Source: Streptomyces sp. CB02058 (GTDB lineage: Bacteria > Actinomycetota > Actinomycetes > Streptomycetales > Streptomycetaceae). From it: a DNA stretch of 64,000 nucleotides. Of this stretch, positions 43,148 through 50,676 are shown piece by piece (the first letter of the stretch is position 1; each line of letters starts with the position of its first letter). Made by a program: the position numbers and the translations under genes. Where the stretch lies: contig NZ_LIPG01000004.1 of the NCBI RefSeq assembly GCF_001905505.1, forward strand, positions 372,001-436,000, in the 5' to 3' direction. The notes beneath the pieces are model-generated. The model had not been told where the DNA came from. It ran no database searches and saw only the letters and a list, made by a program, of their open reading frames with translations.

Positions 43148-43372
43148 TCAGGCTCCCAGTCGGTTCATCTCGGCGCGGAAGGAATCCTCGGTCCACGGGC
43201 TGCCGTCGGCGGCGTGGACCTGGCGGGCGTTGAGTCCGCGCACCACGTCGGCGAGCTCGTGGCCCACGTGGGTGTAGACGTCCTCGAGCGTCGCGGCGAG
43301 CTTGTACTCGTACGGCGTCGGCTCGTGCGTACGGGACTGGTGGATCTCCAGGTACGGCCAGGTGTCGTTCAC
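43148..43372 (-). CDS. Small recombinase-like helix-turn-helix protein
   Basis: This 74-residue protein starts at GTG 43372, directly after AGGAGACACC, the best ribosome site nearby. It contains no catalytic motif. The C-terminal segment LADVVRGLNARQVHAADGSPWTEDSFRAEMNRLG resembles the HTH seen in large serine recombinases, where it reads a DNA site, but no resolvase domain is attached. It is located tightly between the Rieske oxygenase and its reductase, 2 and 29 nt apart. A role as a small oxygenase accessory or subunit-like protein is therefore as likely as DNA binding. Confidence 0.75.
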   Translation of the reverse strand: MNDTWPYLEIHQSRTHEPTPYEYKLAATLEDVYTHVGHELADVVRGLNARQVHAADGSPWTEDSFRAEMNRLGA

Positions 43373-43401
43373 GGTGTCTCCTGAAAGTGCGGGGGAAGGT
43401 G

Positions 43402-44337
43402 TCACAGGTCGAGGACGAGCCGGCCGGAGGCGCACCGCGAGACGCAGATCATCATCGAGGTGCCCGCGGCCCGCTCGGCCTCGCTGAGCAGGAAGTCGCG
43501 GTGGTCCGGGGTTCCTTCGAGCACCCGGGTCTCGCAGGAGCCGCAGATCCCGTCGCGGCACGAGTTCTCCACGGTGAGCCCGGCGCCCTCAGCGGCCTCC
43601 AGGACGGAGGTCCCCGCGCCGACCGTGAGCGTCACGCCCGAGGTGCGGCACTCGACCTCGAACGCCTCGTCGTCCCCGGTGCGTTCGACCGTCGGCGCGG
43701 CGAACCGCTCCAGGCGCAGCCGGTCACCGGGGCAGCGCTCCTCGACGGCTCCGAGCAGCGGCTCGGGACCACAGGAGTACACGAGGGTCCCCGCCGGCAG
43801 TTCGGCGAGCACGGAGTCCAGGTCGATGTGGCCGTGTTCGTCCTGCGGCACGAGCGTGACGTCGCCGCCGAGCGCGTCGAGTTCGCCGGTGAAGGCCATG
43901 GAGGCCCGGCTCCTGCCGCCGTAGACCATGCGCCACCGGGCGCCCCTGCGGGCGGCCTCCCTGGCCATGGCCAGCAGGGGTGTGATCCCGATGCCGCCAG
44001 CGACGAACACGTAGGCGTCGGCGTCCTCCAGCGCGAAGTGGTTGCGCGGCTCGGAGACGGTGATCTGCTGGCCGGGCCGCAGCTGGGTGTGCACGAAGCG
44101 CGAACCGCCGCGCGAAGCAGGCTCGTTGAGCACACCGACGCGGTAGACGTCGGCGGTGCGGGGGTCGCCGCACAGGCTGTACTGGCGGACCTGACCGCCG
44201 GCGTGGACGTCGATGTGCGCGCCGGGGGTCCAGGCGGGCAGGGGTTTGCCGTCGGGATCGGCGAGCTCGACGGACAGGACGCCCTCGGCCTCCCAGGTCA
44301 TACGACGGACGATCAGCCGCAGCGAATCCTCACTCAT
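43402..44337 (-). CDS. PDR/VanB-family oxidoreductase (Rieske oxygenase reductase)
   Basis: The 311-residue protein has three parts. The FMN-binding barrel includes VLSVELADPDGKPLPAWTPGAHIDVH and RQYSLCGDP (the RxYSL motif, about residues 52-60). The NAD domain contains VFVAGGIGITPLLAMAREA (about 111-129) and YSCGPEPLL. The C-terminal plant-type [2Fe-2S] ferredoxin has CRDGICGSC and a last Cys in MMICVSRC. This is the phthalate-dioxygenase-reductase/VanB layout, a one-protein electron chain from NADH to a Rieske oxygenase. AAGGAGG precedes the ATG. The partner oxygenase is encoded two genes downstream. Confidence 0.92.
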   Translation of the reverse strand: MSEDSLRLIVRRMTWEAEGVLSVELADPDGKPLPAWTPGAHIDVHAGGQVRQYSLCGDPRTADVYRVGVLNEPASRGGSRFVHTQLRPGQQITVSEPRNHFALEDADAYVFVAGGIGITPLLAMAREAARRGARWRMVYGGRSRASMAFTGELDALGGDVTLVPQDEHGHIDLDSVLAELPAGTLVYSCGPEPLLGAVEERCPGDRLRLERFAAPTVERTGDDEAFEVECRTSGVTLTVGAGTSVLEAAEGAGLTVENSCRDGICGSCETRVLEGTPDHRDFLLSEAERAAGTSMMICVSRCASGRLVLDL

Positions 44338-44375
44338 GGTCTGTTGCCTCCTTACCGGCAGTTCGGGCGGCCGGG

Positions 44376-45992
44376 CTACTGGCCCGGGATGCGCACGGGC
44401 GGGGTGAACGGGTTCTTCATCGGGCCGAGCGAGTCCAGGTCGACCTCGACGAGCGTCGGTCCGTCGGAGGCGACGGCTTCGCCGATCACCCGGGCCGCGT
44501 CCTCCTCGGCACCGATACGGGCGTACGGCAGTCCGCACGCCTGGGCGAGGAGAGCGAAGTCGGGCGTCGTCAGGTCGACCCCGGAGCGGCGTTCGCTGTG
44601 GCGGTCCTGCATGTTGCGCAGGACTCCGTAGCCGCCGTCGTTGAAGACGATCAGGGTCAGCCGGGGGCGCTCCTGGGCGAGGGTGAGGAGCTCGCCGAGG
44701 TGGACGGCGAGTCCTCCGTCGCCCGCGATCACGACGGTGGGCGCGTCGGGGCGGGCGAGGGCGGCGCCGATGCCCATGCCCAGGCCCTGCCCGATGCCGC
44801 CGCCGCGCGGGAAGACGTTGTCCCGGGGGTCGTACATCTCCAGGAGCCTGTTGCCCCAGCTGCTGGAGGGGATGGTGACGTCGCGGGCGACGACGGCCTC
44901 GCGGGGCAGGGCGGCGCGGATCGCGTCGCAGATCGCGGCCTGCGGGCCGATGTTGTCGTGCAGGATCGCGCGCACCTCGGTGCGTACGGCGCCGATCCGG
45001 TCCGTCCAGCCGGGCTCGGCGGGCACGGCGTGCGGCAGCAGGCCGGTGAGGGCCTCGGCCGCGTCGGCGTGCAGCGCGTGGGTGGCCGGGTGGACCCTGC
45101 CGATGGAGGCGGCGTCGACGTCGATCTGGATGTGCGCCCCGGGGAGCCCGAGCGTGTAGTCGGCGGTCTCGTTCGACCGGAAGTGCGTGCCGATGGTCAG
45201 CAGGACGTCCGCGTCGGCGAGCAAGGCGCGGACGGCGGGCGTGGTGGCGAAGTTGCCGATGACCTGCTCGTGGTCCTCGGGCACGCTGCCGCGCCCGGAG
45301 TTCGAGGTGATCAGTCCCGCGCCGGTGGCCTCCAGCAGGGCGGCCAGCTCGCCGCGCGCGGTGTTCGCACCGCCGCCCGCCCAGATCAGGGGGCGCCGGG
45401 CGGAGGCCAGGAGGGCTCCGGCGGCGGCGAGTTCCTCCGCGCCCGGGGTGAGGGGCGCGGGCCCGGCGTGGTCCTCGGGTTCGTCGGTCTGCGCCGCGTA
45501 CTGGAGGTCGATGGGCCATTCCACGCTGGCGGGTCCGCCCGGTGAGGCGAGCGCCGCGCGGGCCGCCTCGCGCAGGATGCTGCCCGCCCGTGCGGCGTCC
45601 GGCACGCTCCTGGCGTACGCGGAGACGGCCGTGAGCATGCCGAGCTGGTCCTTGGTCTCGTGGATGAACCCCCGTCCGCTGCCCAGGAACTCGCTCTCCA
45701 CCTGACCGGTGATGTGCAGGACGGAGCTGCCCGCGCTGAGCGCCTCGATCAGCGATCCCGCCGCGTTGCCGGCGCCGGTCCCGGTCGAGGTGAGGGCGCA
45801 GCCGAGGGTGCCGCGGGCGCGGCCGTAGGCGTCGGCGGCCGATGCCTCGTGCCGCACGGGTACGAACCTCAGCTCGCGGTCGACGGCTTCGACGAGCGGC
45901 AGGTTGTGGACGCTGACGATGCCGAAGACGGTGTCGATGCCGAGTTCGCGCAGGACGGTGACGAGGAGATCGCCTCCGTTGTCGTGACGCAT
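44376..45992 (-). CDS. Thiamine-pyrophosphate-dependent enzyme (ALS/benzoylformate-decarboxylase superfamily)
   Basis: The 538-residue protein has the three-domain TPP-enzyme layout. The N-terminal PYR domain contains the activating Glu49 in VRHEASAADAYGRARG. The middle domain includes PLIWAGGGANTARGEL. The C-terminal PP domain has the cofactor motif GDGGLAVHLGELLTLAQERPRLTLIVFND (about residues 430-458). It lacks features that would fix it as acetolactate synthase, and no small subunit gene is present. Context in an aromatic operon suggests decarboxylation or carboligation of a 2-oxo acid produced from the ring. Its specificity is unknown. Confidence 0.85.
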   Translation of the reverse strand: MRHDNGGDLLVTVLRELGIDTVFGIVSVHNLPLVEAVDRELRFVPVRHEASAADAYGRARGTLGCALTSTGTGAGNAAGSLIEALSAGSSVLHITGQVESEFLGSGRGFIHETKDQLGMLTAVSAYARSVPDAARAGSILREAARAALASPGGPASVEWPIDLQYAAQTDEPEDHAGPAPLTPGAEELAAAGALLASARRPLIWAGGGANTARGELAALLEATGAGLITSNSGRGSVPEDHEQVIGNFATTPAVRALLADADVLLTIGTHFRSNETADYTLGLPGAHIQIDVDAASIGRVHPATHALHADAAEALTGLLPHAVPAEPGWTDRIGAVRTEVRAILHDNIGPQAAICDAIRAALPREAVVARDVTIPSSSWGNRLLEMYDPRDNVFPRGGGIGQGLGMGIGAALARPDAPTVVIAGDGGLAVHLGELLTLAQERPRLTLIVFNDGGYGVLRNMQDRHSERRSGVDLTTPDFALLAQACGLPYARIGAEEDAARVIGEAVASDGPTLVEVDLDSLGPMKNPFTPPVRIPGQ

Positions 45993-46004
45993 GGTGGTGT
46001 CTCC

Positions 46005-46793
46005 TCAGAGGATGGAGCGGCCGACGCCGCCGCAGACGTCGATGCTGGTGCCGGTGATGTAGGAGGCGCGGGGCGAGAGCAGGGCGACGACCGCGTAGGC
46101 GACTTCTTCGGCCCTGCCGAGGCGGCCCAGCGCGATGCCCCGGTCCTCGGCCAGTTCCGCCTGCCACTCCTCGTAGGTCAGGCCGGAGTCCGCGGCCGCG
46201 TGGCGGCGGGTCCACTGCCCGGTGTCGACGAGACCGAGGCAGACGGAATTGACCCGGATCCCGTCGCCGGCGAGTTCGACGGAGAGGGACTTGGAGAGGT
46301 TGAGGATGCCGGCGCGGGCGGCGCTCGTGGTGATCAGCCGGGTCTCGGGCTGCTTGGCGAGGACCGCGTTGATGTTGACGACGCCGGCCGCTCCGGAGGC
46401 GGCGAGGTGGGGGCGCGCGGCCTGGAGCGGGTTGAGCACCCCGGCGAACTTCAGCTCCAGCTCGTCGCGCCAGTCGTCGGCGGTGGAGTCGTCGAGTCCC
46501 TTCATGCGGGACTGCCCGGCGTTGTTGACGAGGCCGTCGATGCCGCCGAACGCGTCGGCGGTGCGGGCGGTGAAGTCGCGTACGGCGTCGGCGTCGCGTA
46601 CGTCGCAGACGCCGGTGAGCAGGCGGTCGCTCCCCGCGCCGAGGCCGGCGGCGGCCTTGGCGAGGCGGTCGGCGTCACGGCCGCAGGTGGCGACGCGGGC
46701 GCCCTCGTCGAGCAGGGCGCGGACCGTGGCCAGGCCGACGCCCGAGCTGCCGCCGGTGACCACGATCGTGCGGTCGGCGAGGCCCAGATCCAT
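46005..46793 (-). CDS. SDR-fold protein lacking the usual Ser-Tyr-Lys triad
   Basis: The 262-residue Rossmann protein has an intact cofactor motif VVTGGSSGVGLA (residues 11-22) and the NNAG tetrad (90-93). At the catalytic positions it departs from the family: NINAV (140-144) replaces the Ser segment, and the YxxxK motif reads Thr156-SAA-Arg160. The Asn of helix alpha4 also cannot be placed with confidence. It may be a pseudoenzyme, a scaffold for the second SDR encoded next to it, or an enzyme with unusual chemistry. It lies 12 nt upstream of the TPP enzyme gene and 19 nt downstream of the other SDR gene. Confidence 0.85.
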   Translation of the reverse strand: MDLGLADRTIVVTGGSSGVGLATVRALLDEGARVATCGRDADRLAKAAAGLGAGSDRLLTGVCDVRDADAVRDFTARTADAFGGIDGLVNNAGQSRMKGLDDSTADDWRDELELKFAGVLNPLQAARPHLAASGAAGVVNINAVLAKQPETRLITTSAARAGILNLSKSLSVELAGDGIRVNSVCLGLVDTGQWTRRHAAADSGLTYEEWQAELAEDRGIALGRLGRAEEVAYAVVALLSPRASYITGTSIDVCGGVGRSIL

Positions 46794-46812
46794 AACTCGT
46801 TTCTCCTGCGGT

Positions 46813-47568
46813 TCAGTTCATGGTGAAGCCGCCGTTGACGGCGATCACCTGTCCGGTCAGATAGCGGGACTCCTCGCCGAGCAGGAAGGAGACGATCCCC
46901 GTGAGGTCGTCGGGCTGCTGCGGCCGGGAGATGGCCCGGTTCATGCGGTAGAGGTCGTGCCGTTCGGCGGGCACGGTCTCGGTCGCCTCGCACTCGGTGA
47001 GGCCGGGGGCCACCGCGTTGACGGTGATCCCCTTCTCACCGAGCTCGCGCGCCATGGCCCGGGTGAGCGCGATGACGGCGCCCTTGGAGGCGATGTAGTG
47101 CGCGAGGCGCGGGGAGCCGTACAGGGCGGCGTCCGAGGCGATGTTGACGATGCGGCCGGGCTCGGTGAAGAGCGGGTACAGGGCCTTCGACACCAGCCAG
47201 GGGCTGCGGGCGTTGACCGCCATCAGCCGGTCCCAGACCTCGATGTCGATGTCCTGGAACTCACTTCCGCCCACCCCGTTGGCAAGCGCCGCGTTGTTGA
47301 CCAGGCCGTACAGCGGGCCGAGCCCGCGCACCGCTTCGGCGAGCGCCCCGACCGACGCGGGGTCGGCGACGTCGCACCGCACGAAGTGGGCGTCGATGCC
47401 CTCGGCGCGCAGTCCGTCGGCCGCGTGCTCGCCCCGGTCGCGCTCCAGTTCGGCGAGGACGACCCGGAAGCCGTCGGTTCCCGCCCGGCGGGCCATGGCC
47501 AGTCCCAGGCCACGGCCCGCTCCGGTGACGACGACGGTGCGCCGGCCTGCCGGGGGCAGGTCAGCCAC
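46813..47568 (-). CDS. Short-chain dehydrogenase/reductase (classical)
   Basis: The 251-residue protein has TGAGRGLG for cofactor binding, NNAA, the catalytic Ser in VNIASDAALYG and YIASKGAVIALTRAMARELG with YxxxK (Tyr about residue 158). It ends with the GITVNAVAPGLTECEAT and YLTGQVIAVNGGFTMN segments of FabG-like SDRs. The start is GTG 47568, which overlaps the end of the cupin gene by 8 bp. It should oxidise or reduce an alcohol or dihydrodiol intermediate of the operon's pathway. In contrast to its neighbour, all catalytic residues are present. Confidence 0.9.
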   Translation of the reverse strand: MADLPPAGRRTVVVTGAGRGLGLAMARRAGTDGFRVVLAELERDRGEHAADGLRAEGIDAHFVRCDVADPASVGALAEAVRGLGPLYGLVNNAALANGVGGSEFQDIDIEVWDRLMAVNARSPWLVSKALYPLFTEPGRIVNIASDAALYGSPRLAHYIASKGAVIALTRAMARELGEKGITVNAVAPGLTECEATETVPAERHDLYRMNRAISRPQQPDDLTGIVSFLLGEESRYLTGQVIAVNGGFTMN

Positions 47569-48082
47569 GGGTCACGCCGTGCATCGGCGAGTACTCGGGG
47601 TAGGTCGGCACCTGCGGCTTCTGCGTGCCGATGACGACGCAGAACAGGGCGTCGGTGTCGCCCTCGTTCTTGAGGGACCGGGTCACGCCGGCGGGGACGA
47701 CGATCATGTCGCGGTAGCCCAGGGTGCGGTACTCGGCCTCGTCGGCGCCGCGGTGGATGCCGACCTTGACCTCGCCCTCCAGGACGAAGAAGGCCTCCTC
47801 GACGTCGTGGTGGGTGTGGGCCGGGCCCTCGGCGCCGGGCGGCAGCAGCATGTTGGAGAAGGTGAAGCCGCCGGAGGGGAGGATGCGGCTGTCGCTCTCG
47901 TGGTTGCCGGTGGCGCCGGAGCCGACGTAGCGGATCTGGCCGCGGCGGAACTGCGGGCCGGCCTTCTCCTGGAAGGAGAGGGTGTCGAAGTCGGCGACCC
48001 GGGAGGCCTTGGTGGCGATGAGGGAGTCGGTGTACGCGGAGAGGTCGTCGCCGTTGTCGTACGCGTCGGTGGTCAGAGGCAT
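47561..48082 (-). CDS. Cupin-domain protein
   Basis: The 173-residue protein has one cupin core: LLPPGAEGPAHTHHDVEEAFFVLEGEVKVGI (motif 1 with HTHH and Glu, about residues 79-109) and GYRDMIVVPAGVTRSLKNEGDTDALFCVVIG (motif 2, about 121-151). Motif 1 has the two His and one Glu for metal; the second-motif His seems to be replaced (VTRSL instead of xHxxx). Functions in the family range from dioxygenases to isomerases. It overlaps both neighbours (10 bp with the hydrolase gene and 8 bp with the SDR gene), so it is tightly coupled to the pathway. Confidence 0.85.
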   Translation of the reverse strand: MPLTTDAYDNGDDLSAYTDSLIATKASRVADFDTLSFQEKAGPQFRRGQIRYVGSGATGNHESDSRILPSGGFTFSNMLLPPGAEGPAHTHHDVEEAFFVLEGEVKVGIHRGADEAEYRTLGYRDMIVVPAGVTRSLKNEGDTDALFCVVIGTQKPQVPTYPEYSPMHGVTRG

Positions 48083-48879
48083 GGTGAGGGCTCCTGTTCG
48101 GGGATGGCTGCGGTGATGTGGAGGTGGGAGAGCACCCAGGCGTTGAAGTGGCCCGGCTGCTCCTGGTTGGCCAGGTGACCGGCGTCCTTGACGATCACGT
48201 AGGCGGTCTTGTGGATGGCCCCGGCGATGGCCTGGCTCGCCTCGATGCCGGTGACCCGGTCCTGTTCGCCGCAGAGGACGAGGGTGGGGGCGGCGATCGA
48301 GGGGAGTTCGGCGCGCAGGTCGGCGGAGGCCATGGACTCGGCGGCGTGGGCGTAGCCCGGCAGCCGTACCGAGGCGGCCATGGTGTCCACCACGCGGCGC
48401 ACCAGCTCGTCGGGCGCGGCAGGCGAGACGAGGCGCGGGCCGCGGGCCTCGGCGAAGGCGCGGGGGCCGAGCTCGGCGAGGTCGGCCGCCCTGGCCCGCA
48501 TGCCCCGCGCCTTCGCCTCGTCCGTGCCCGATCCGGGGCTGGAGTCGGCGATGATCAGCGAGGCGACCAGCTCGGGGTGGCGGGTGGCGAGCCGCAGCGC
48601 GATCACACCGCCCCAGGACACGCCGAGGACGTGCGCGGTGGTGGCGCGCTCCCGGATGAGGGCGGCGGCCGTGTCGGCGTAGTCGTCGAGGCCGAGCGGG
48701 GCCTCGGGGTCGGGCGACTTGGCGTATCCGGGGGCGTCCCAGGCCACGACCCGTGCGTAGGAGGAGAGTTCGGCGAGTTGCGGGGCGAAGGCCGCCGAGG
48801 ACGAGCCGATGCCGTGCAGGCAGAGCAACAGGGGGCCCCGGTCGCCGGCCTCCTCGACGTGGACGGGGGCGGCGCTCAC
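48073..48879 (-). CDS. Alpha/beta hydrolase (MhpC/PcaD-like)
   Basis: The 268-residue protein has LLLCLHGIGSSSAAF (oxyanion HG, about residues 17-31), VVAWDAPGYAKS, nucleophile Ser88 in LGVSWGG, LCGEQDRVT (acid region, about 223) and KDAGHLANQEQP (catalytic His, about 246). This layout matches meta-cleavage-product hydrolases and 3-oxoadipate enol-lactonases. Beside an extradiol-type dioxygenase and a semialdehyde-dehydrogenase-like gene, hydrolysis of a ring-cleavage product is the most likely job. The start is GTG 48879, overlapping the upstream stop codon by 4 bp. Confidence 0.86.
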   Translation of the reverse strand: MSAAPVHVEEAGDRGPLLLCLHGIGSSSAAFAPQLAELSSYARVVAWDAPGYAKSPDPEAPLGLDDYADTAAALIRERATTAHVLGVSWGGVIALRLATRHPELVASLIIADSSPGSGTDEAKARGMRARAADLAELGPRAFAEARGPRLVSPAAPDELVRRVVDTMAASVRLPGYAHAAESMASADLRAELPSIAAPTLVLCGEQDRVTGIEASQAIAGAIHKTAYVIVKDAGHLANQEQPGHFNAWVLSHLHITAAIPEQEPSPCL

Positions 48880-49673
48880 AGGATCTGCCCGGTGCGGCCG
48901 GCTATGGCGGCGAGGCTGCGCAGTACGGCGTAGGGCACCACCTGGCTGGTGGCGGGGTTGCCGGGGTCGGGCAGGTGCGCGACCTCGAAGCGGTAGGAGC
49001 CGTGTCCGCCGGACGCCTCGATGACATGGCGGGTGTGGTGGGCCGCCGGGTCGGCGACGACCTGGACCCGCACAGTGTCCAGGTCGCCGACGGCCAGCGC
49101 GACCGAGGCGGCCACGTTCGTCGACTTGGGGAATTTGACCGGCACCTCGCGGGCGGTTCCGGACATGACCTCGACGGGGCCGGTCGCCGTCCGCATCCGG
49201 TTCAGCAACTCCGCGTCCATCCACGGCTGTTCGAGGGTCGAGGGCAGCTTGGTGGTGGTCAGCCGGACGTCGTCGAGCGGACCGAGTGAGCGAACCGCCT
49301 GGAGCAGGTCGAGGCCGCCGACGGCGCCGCCCGTGAAGTACACCCGGCCGGGCCCCGCGGCGAGCAGCCGCTTCGTGAGCTCGTCGTCGGTCAGCGCGCC
49401 GGTGGAGGCGATCAGCAGATCGGTGCCGGAGGCCAGGACCCGCTCGCCCCATTCGCGTACGACGCCCTGTCCGGCGGCCTCGACGATCAGGTCGCAGACC
49501 TCCATGGCCTCCTCGAAGGTGGCCTGGGGCACGGGGGCGGCGTCGCCGAGCGGGCGGTTGTCGATGATGTGGACGAGCTCGGCGCCGGCGATCCGCCCTT
49601 CGGCGAGCGCGGTGCCGACGACCCGGCCGATGGCGCCCCAGCCGACGACGGCGACCTTGCGTACGGTGCTCAT
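48876..49673 (-). CDS. Aspartate-dehydrogenase-domain (NadX/DUF108) protein
   Basis: The 265-residue protein has an N-terminal Rossmann fold, VAVVGWGAIGRVVGTALAEG (about residues 8-27), and the segment VCDLIVEAAGQGVVREWGERVLASGTDLLIASTGAL (about 60-94). Its C-terminal domain has VKFPKSTNVAASVALAVGD and ASGGHGSYRFEVAHLPDPGNPATSQVVPYAVLRSL, with the DUF108 catalytic His region. True L-aspartate dehydrogenases make iminoaspartate for NAD synthesis. In an aromatic operon it more likely handles an amino or imino acid released from a nitrogen-containing substrate. It overlaps both neighbours by ATGA/GTGA. Confidence 0.85.
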   Translation of the reverse strand: MSTVRKVAVVGWGAIGRVVGTALAEGRIAGAELVHIIDNRPLGDAAPVPQATFEEAMEVCDLIVEAAGQGVVREWGERVLASGTDLLIASTGALTDDELTKRLLAAGPGRVYFTGGAVGGLDLLQAVRSLGPLDDVRLTTTKLPSTLEQPWMDAELLNRMRTATGPVEVMSGTAREVPVKFPKSTNVAASVALAVGDLDTVRVQVVADPAAHHTRHVIEASGGHGSYRFEVAHLPDPGNPATSQVVPYAVLRSLAAIAGRTGQIL

Positions 49674-50644
49674 GCGGTGGCCTCCTGGGCGTCTACGGGA
49701 GCGAGCGGGCCGGAGCCCGGGGTGTCGGGGGAAGCGAGCGGGCCGGGGTCCGGGGAGCCCGCCATGCTGCAGCGGATCTCCTTGGACGGCGCGCCGGCCG
49801 TGCCCCACAGGTCGGACAGTTCGGGGACCCGCCGCCACACCCGGGCGATCCAGGCGTCCTCGACGATCTGGGCGACCTCCGAGGTGTATTCGCAGACCAG
49901 CCCGGAGGGGTCGGTGAAGTAGGAGAAGGTGTTGTTGCCCGGCCCGTGCCTTCCGGGCCCCCACTGCGGTGTGATGCCGTGGTGGCGCAGCCGTCCGAGG
50001 CCCCGCATGAAGTGGTCGACCGAGCTCATCTCGTACGCCACGTGGTTCAGCGAGGTCCACTCGGCCTGGTTGAAGGCGATGCAGTGGTGGTCGCTGTTAC
50101 AGCGCAGGAACGCCATCTGGTGCTCGGACCAGTCGGAGACGCGCAGTCCGAGCACATCGCAGTAGAAGGCGACGGCGGCGTCGATGTCGGTGGTGTTGAG
50201 CACGGCGTGCGTGACGCCGACGGGTACGGCGCCGTCCCGGCCGCGCGGGGTGACGGCCTCGACCTGGGCGCTGATCTCGATGAGGCGTCCCTCGGGATCG
50301 GTGAAGCGCAGCCCGTAGCCCCCGCCGGCCTGGTCCAGCGGTCCGGGTCCGGCGACGGGCACGATCGAGCGCGCCTCGAGGCGCCGGGCCGCCTGGTCGA
50401 CCTCGGCCGGGGTGGCGACGGCGAAGGCGATCCGGCCGAGGCCGACGCGGTCCCGCTGGGTGAGGTGGAGCACGTGGTGCTCGTCGCTCGTACCGCGGAG
50501 CCAGCGGGCGCCGGTGTCGGACTCGACGGTCTCCAGGCCCCAGACGTCCTCGTAGAAGTCGGCGGCCTCGGTGAAGGCGGGGGTGTGCAGCTCGACATAG
50601 CGCAGGGAGCGGAGCCGGGCGATCGGACCGGGCGGTGGTTGCAT
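49670..50644 (-). CDS. Extradiol-type VOC dioxygenase
   Basis: The 324-residue protein has two VOC modules. The C-terminal one carries the iron triad His146 (VTHAVLN), His201 (LNHVAYEM) and Glu252 (VCEYTSE), as in 2,3-dihydroxybiphenyl and catechol 2,3-dioxygenases. Histidines at 186/187 and 234 are near positions of second-sphere residues. The final 30 residues are a Pro/Gly/Ser-rich tail not typical of the family. GGAGGAACCCC precedes the ATG. It should cleave a catechol, or an aminophenol-like ring, next to the hydroxyls. It is the second gene of the operon. Confidence 0.88.
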   Translation of the reverse strand: MQPPPGPIARLRSLRYVELHTPAFTEAADFYEDVWGLETVESDTGARWLRGTSDEHHVLHLTQRDRVGLGRIAFAVATPAEVDQAARRLEARSIVPVAGPGPLDQAGGGYGLRFTDPEGRLIEISAQVEAVTPRGRDGAVPVGVTHAVLNTTDIDAAVAFYCDVLGLRVSDWSEHQMAFLRCNSDHHCIAFNQAEWTSLNHVAYEMSSVDHFMRGLGRLRHHGITPQWGPGRHGPGNNTFSYFTDPSGLVCEYTSEVAQIVEDAWIARVWRRVPELSDLWGTAGAPSKEIRCSMAGSPDPGPLASPDTPGSGPLAPVDAQEATA

Positions 50645-50676
50645 GGGGTTCCTCCGGGAAAGGCAGGTGTGCCGGG

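Noticed and set aside
43148..43372. Serine recombinase fragment or mobile-element relic
   Set aside because: It has its own start, a strong ribosome site and tight operon spacing; no resolvase domain, terminal repeats or att-like sites are nearby.
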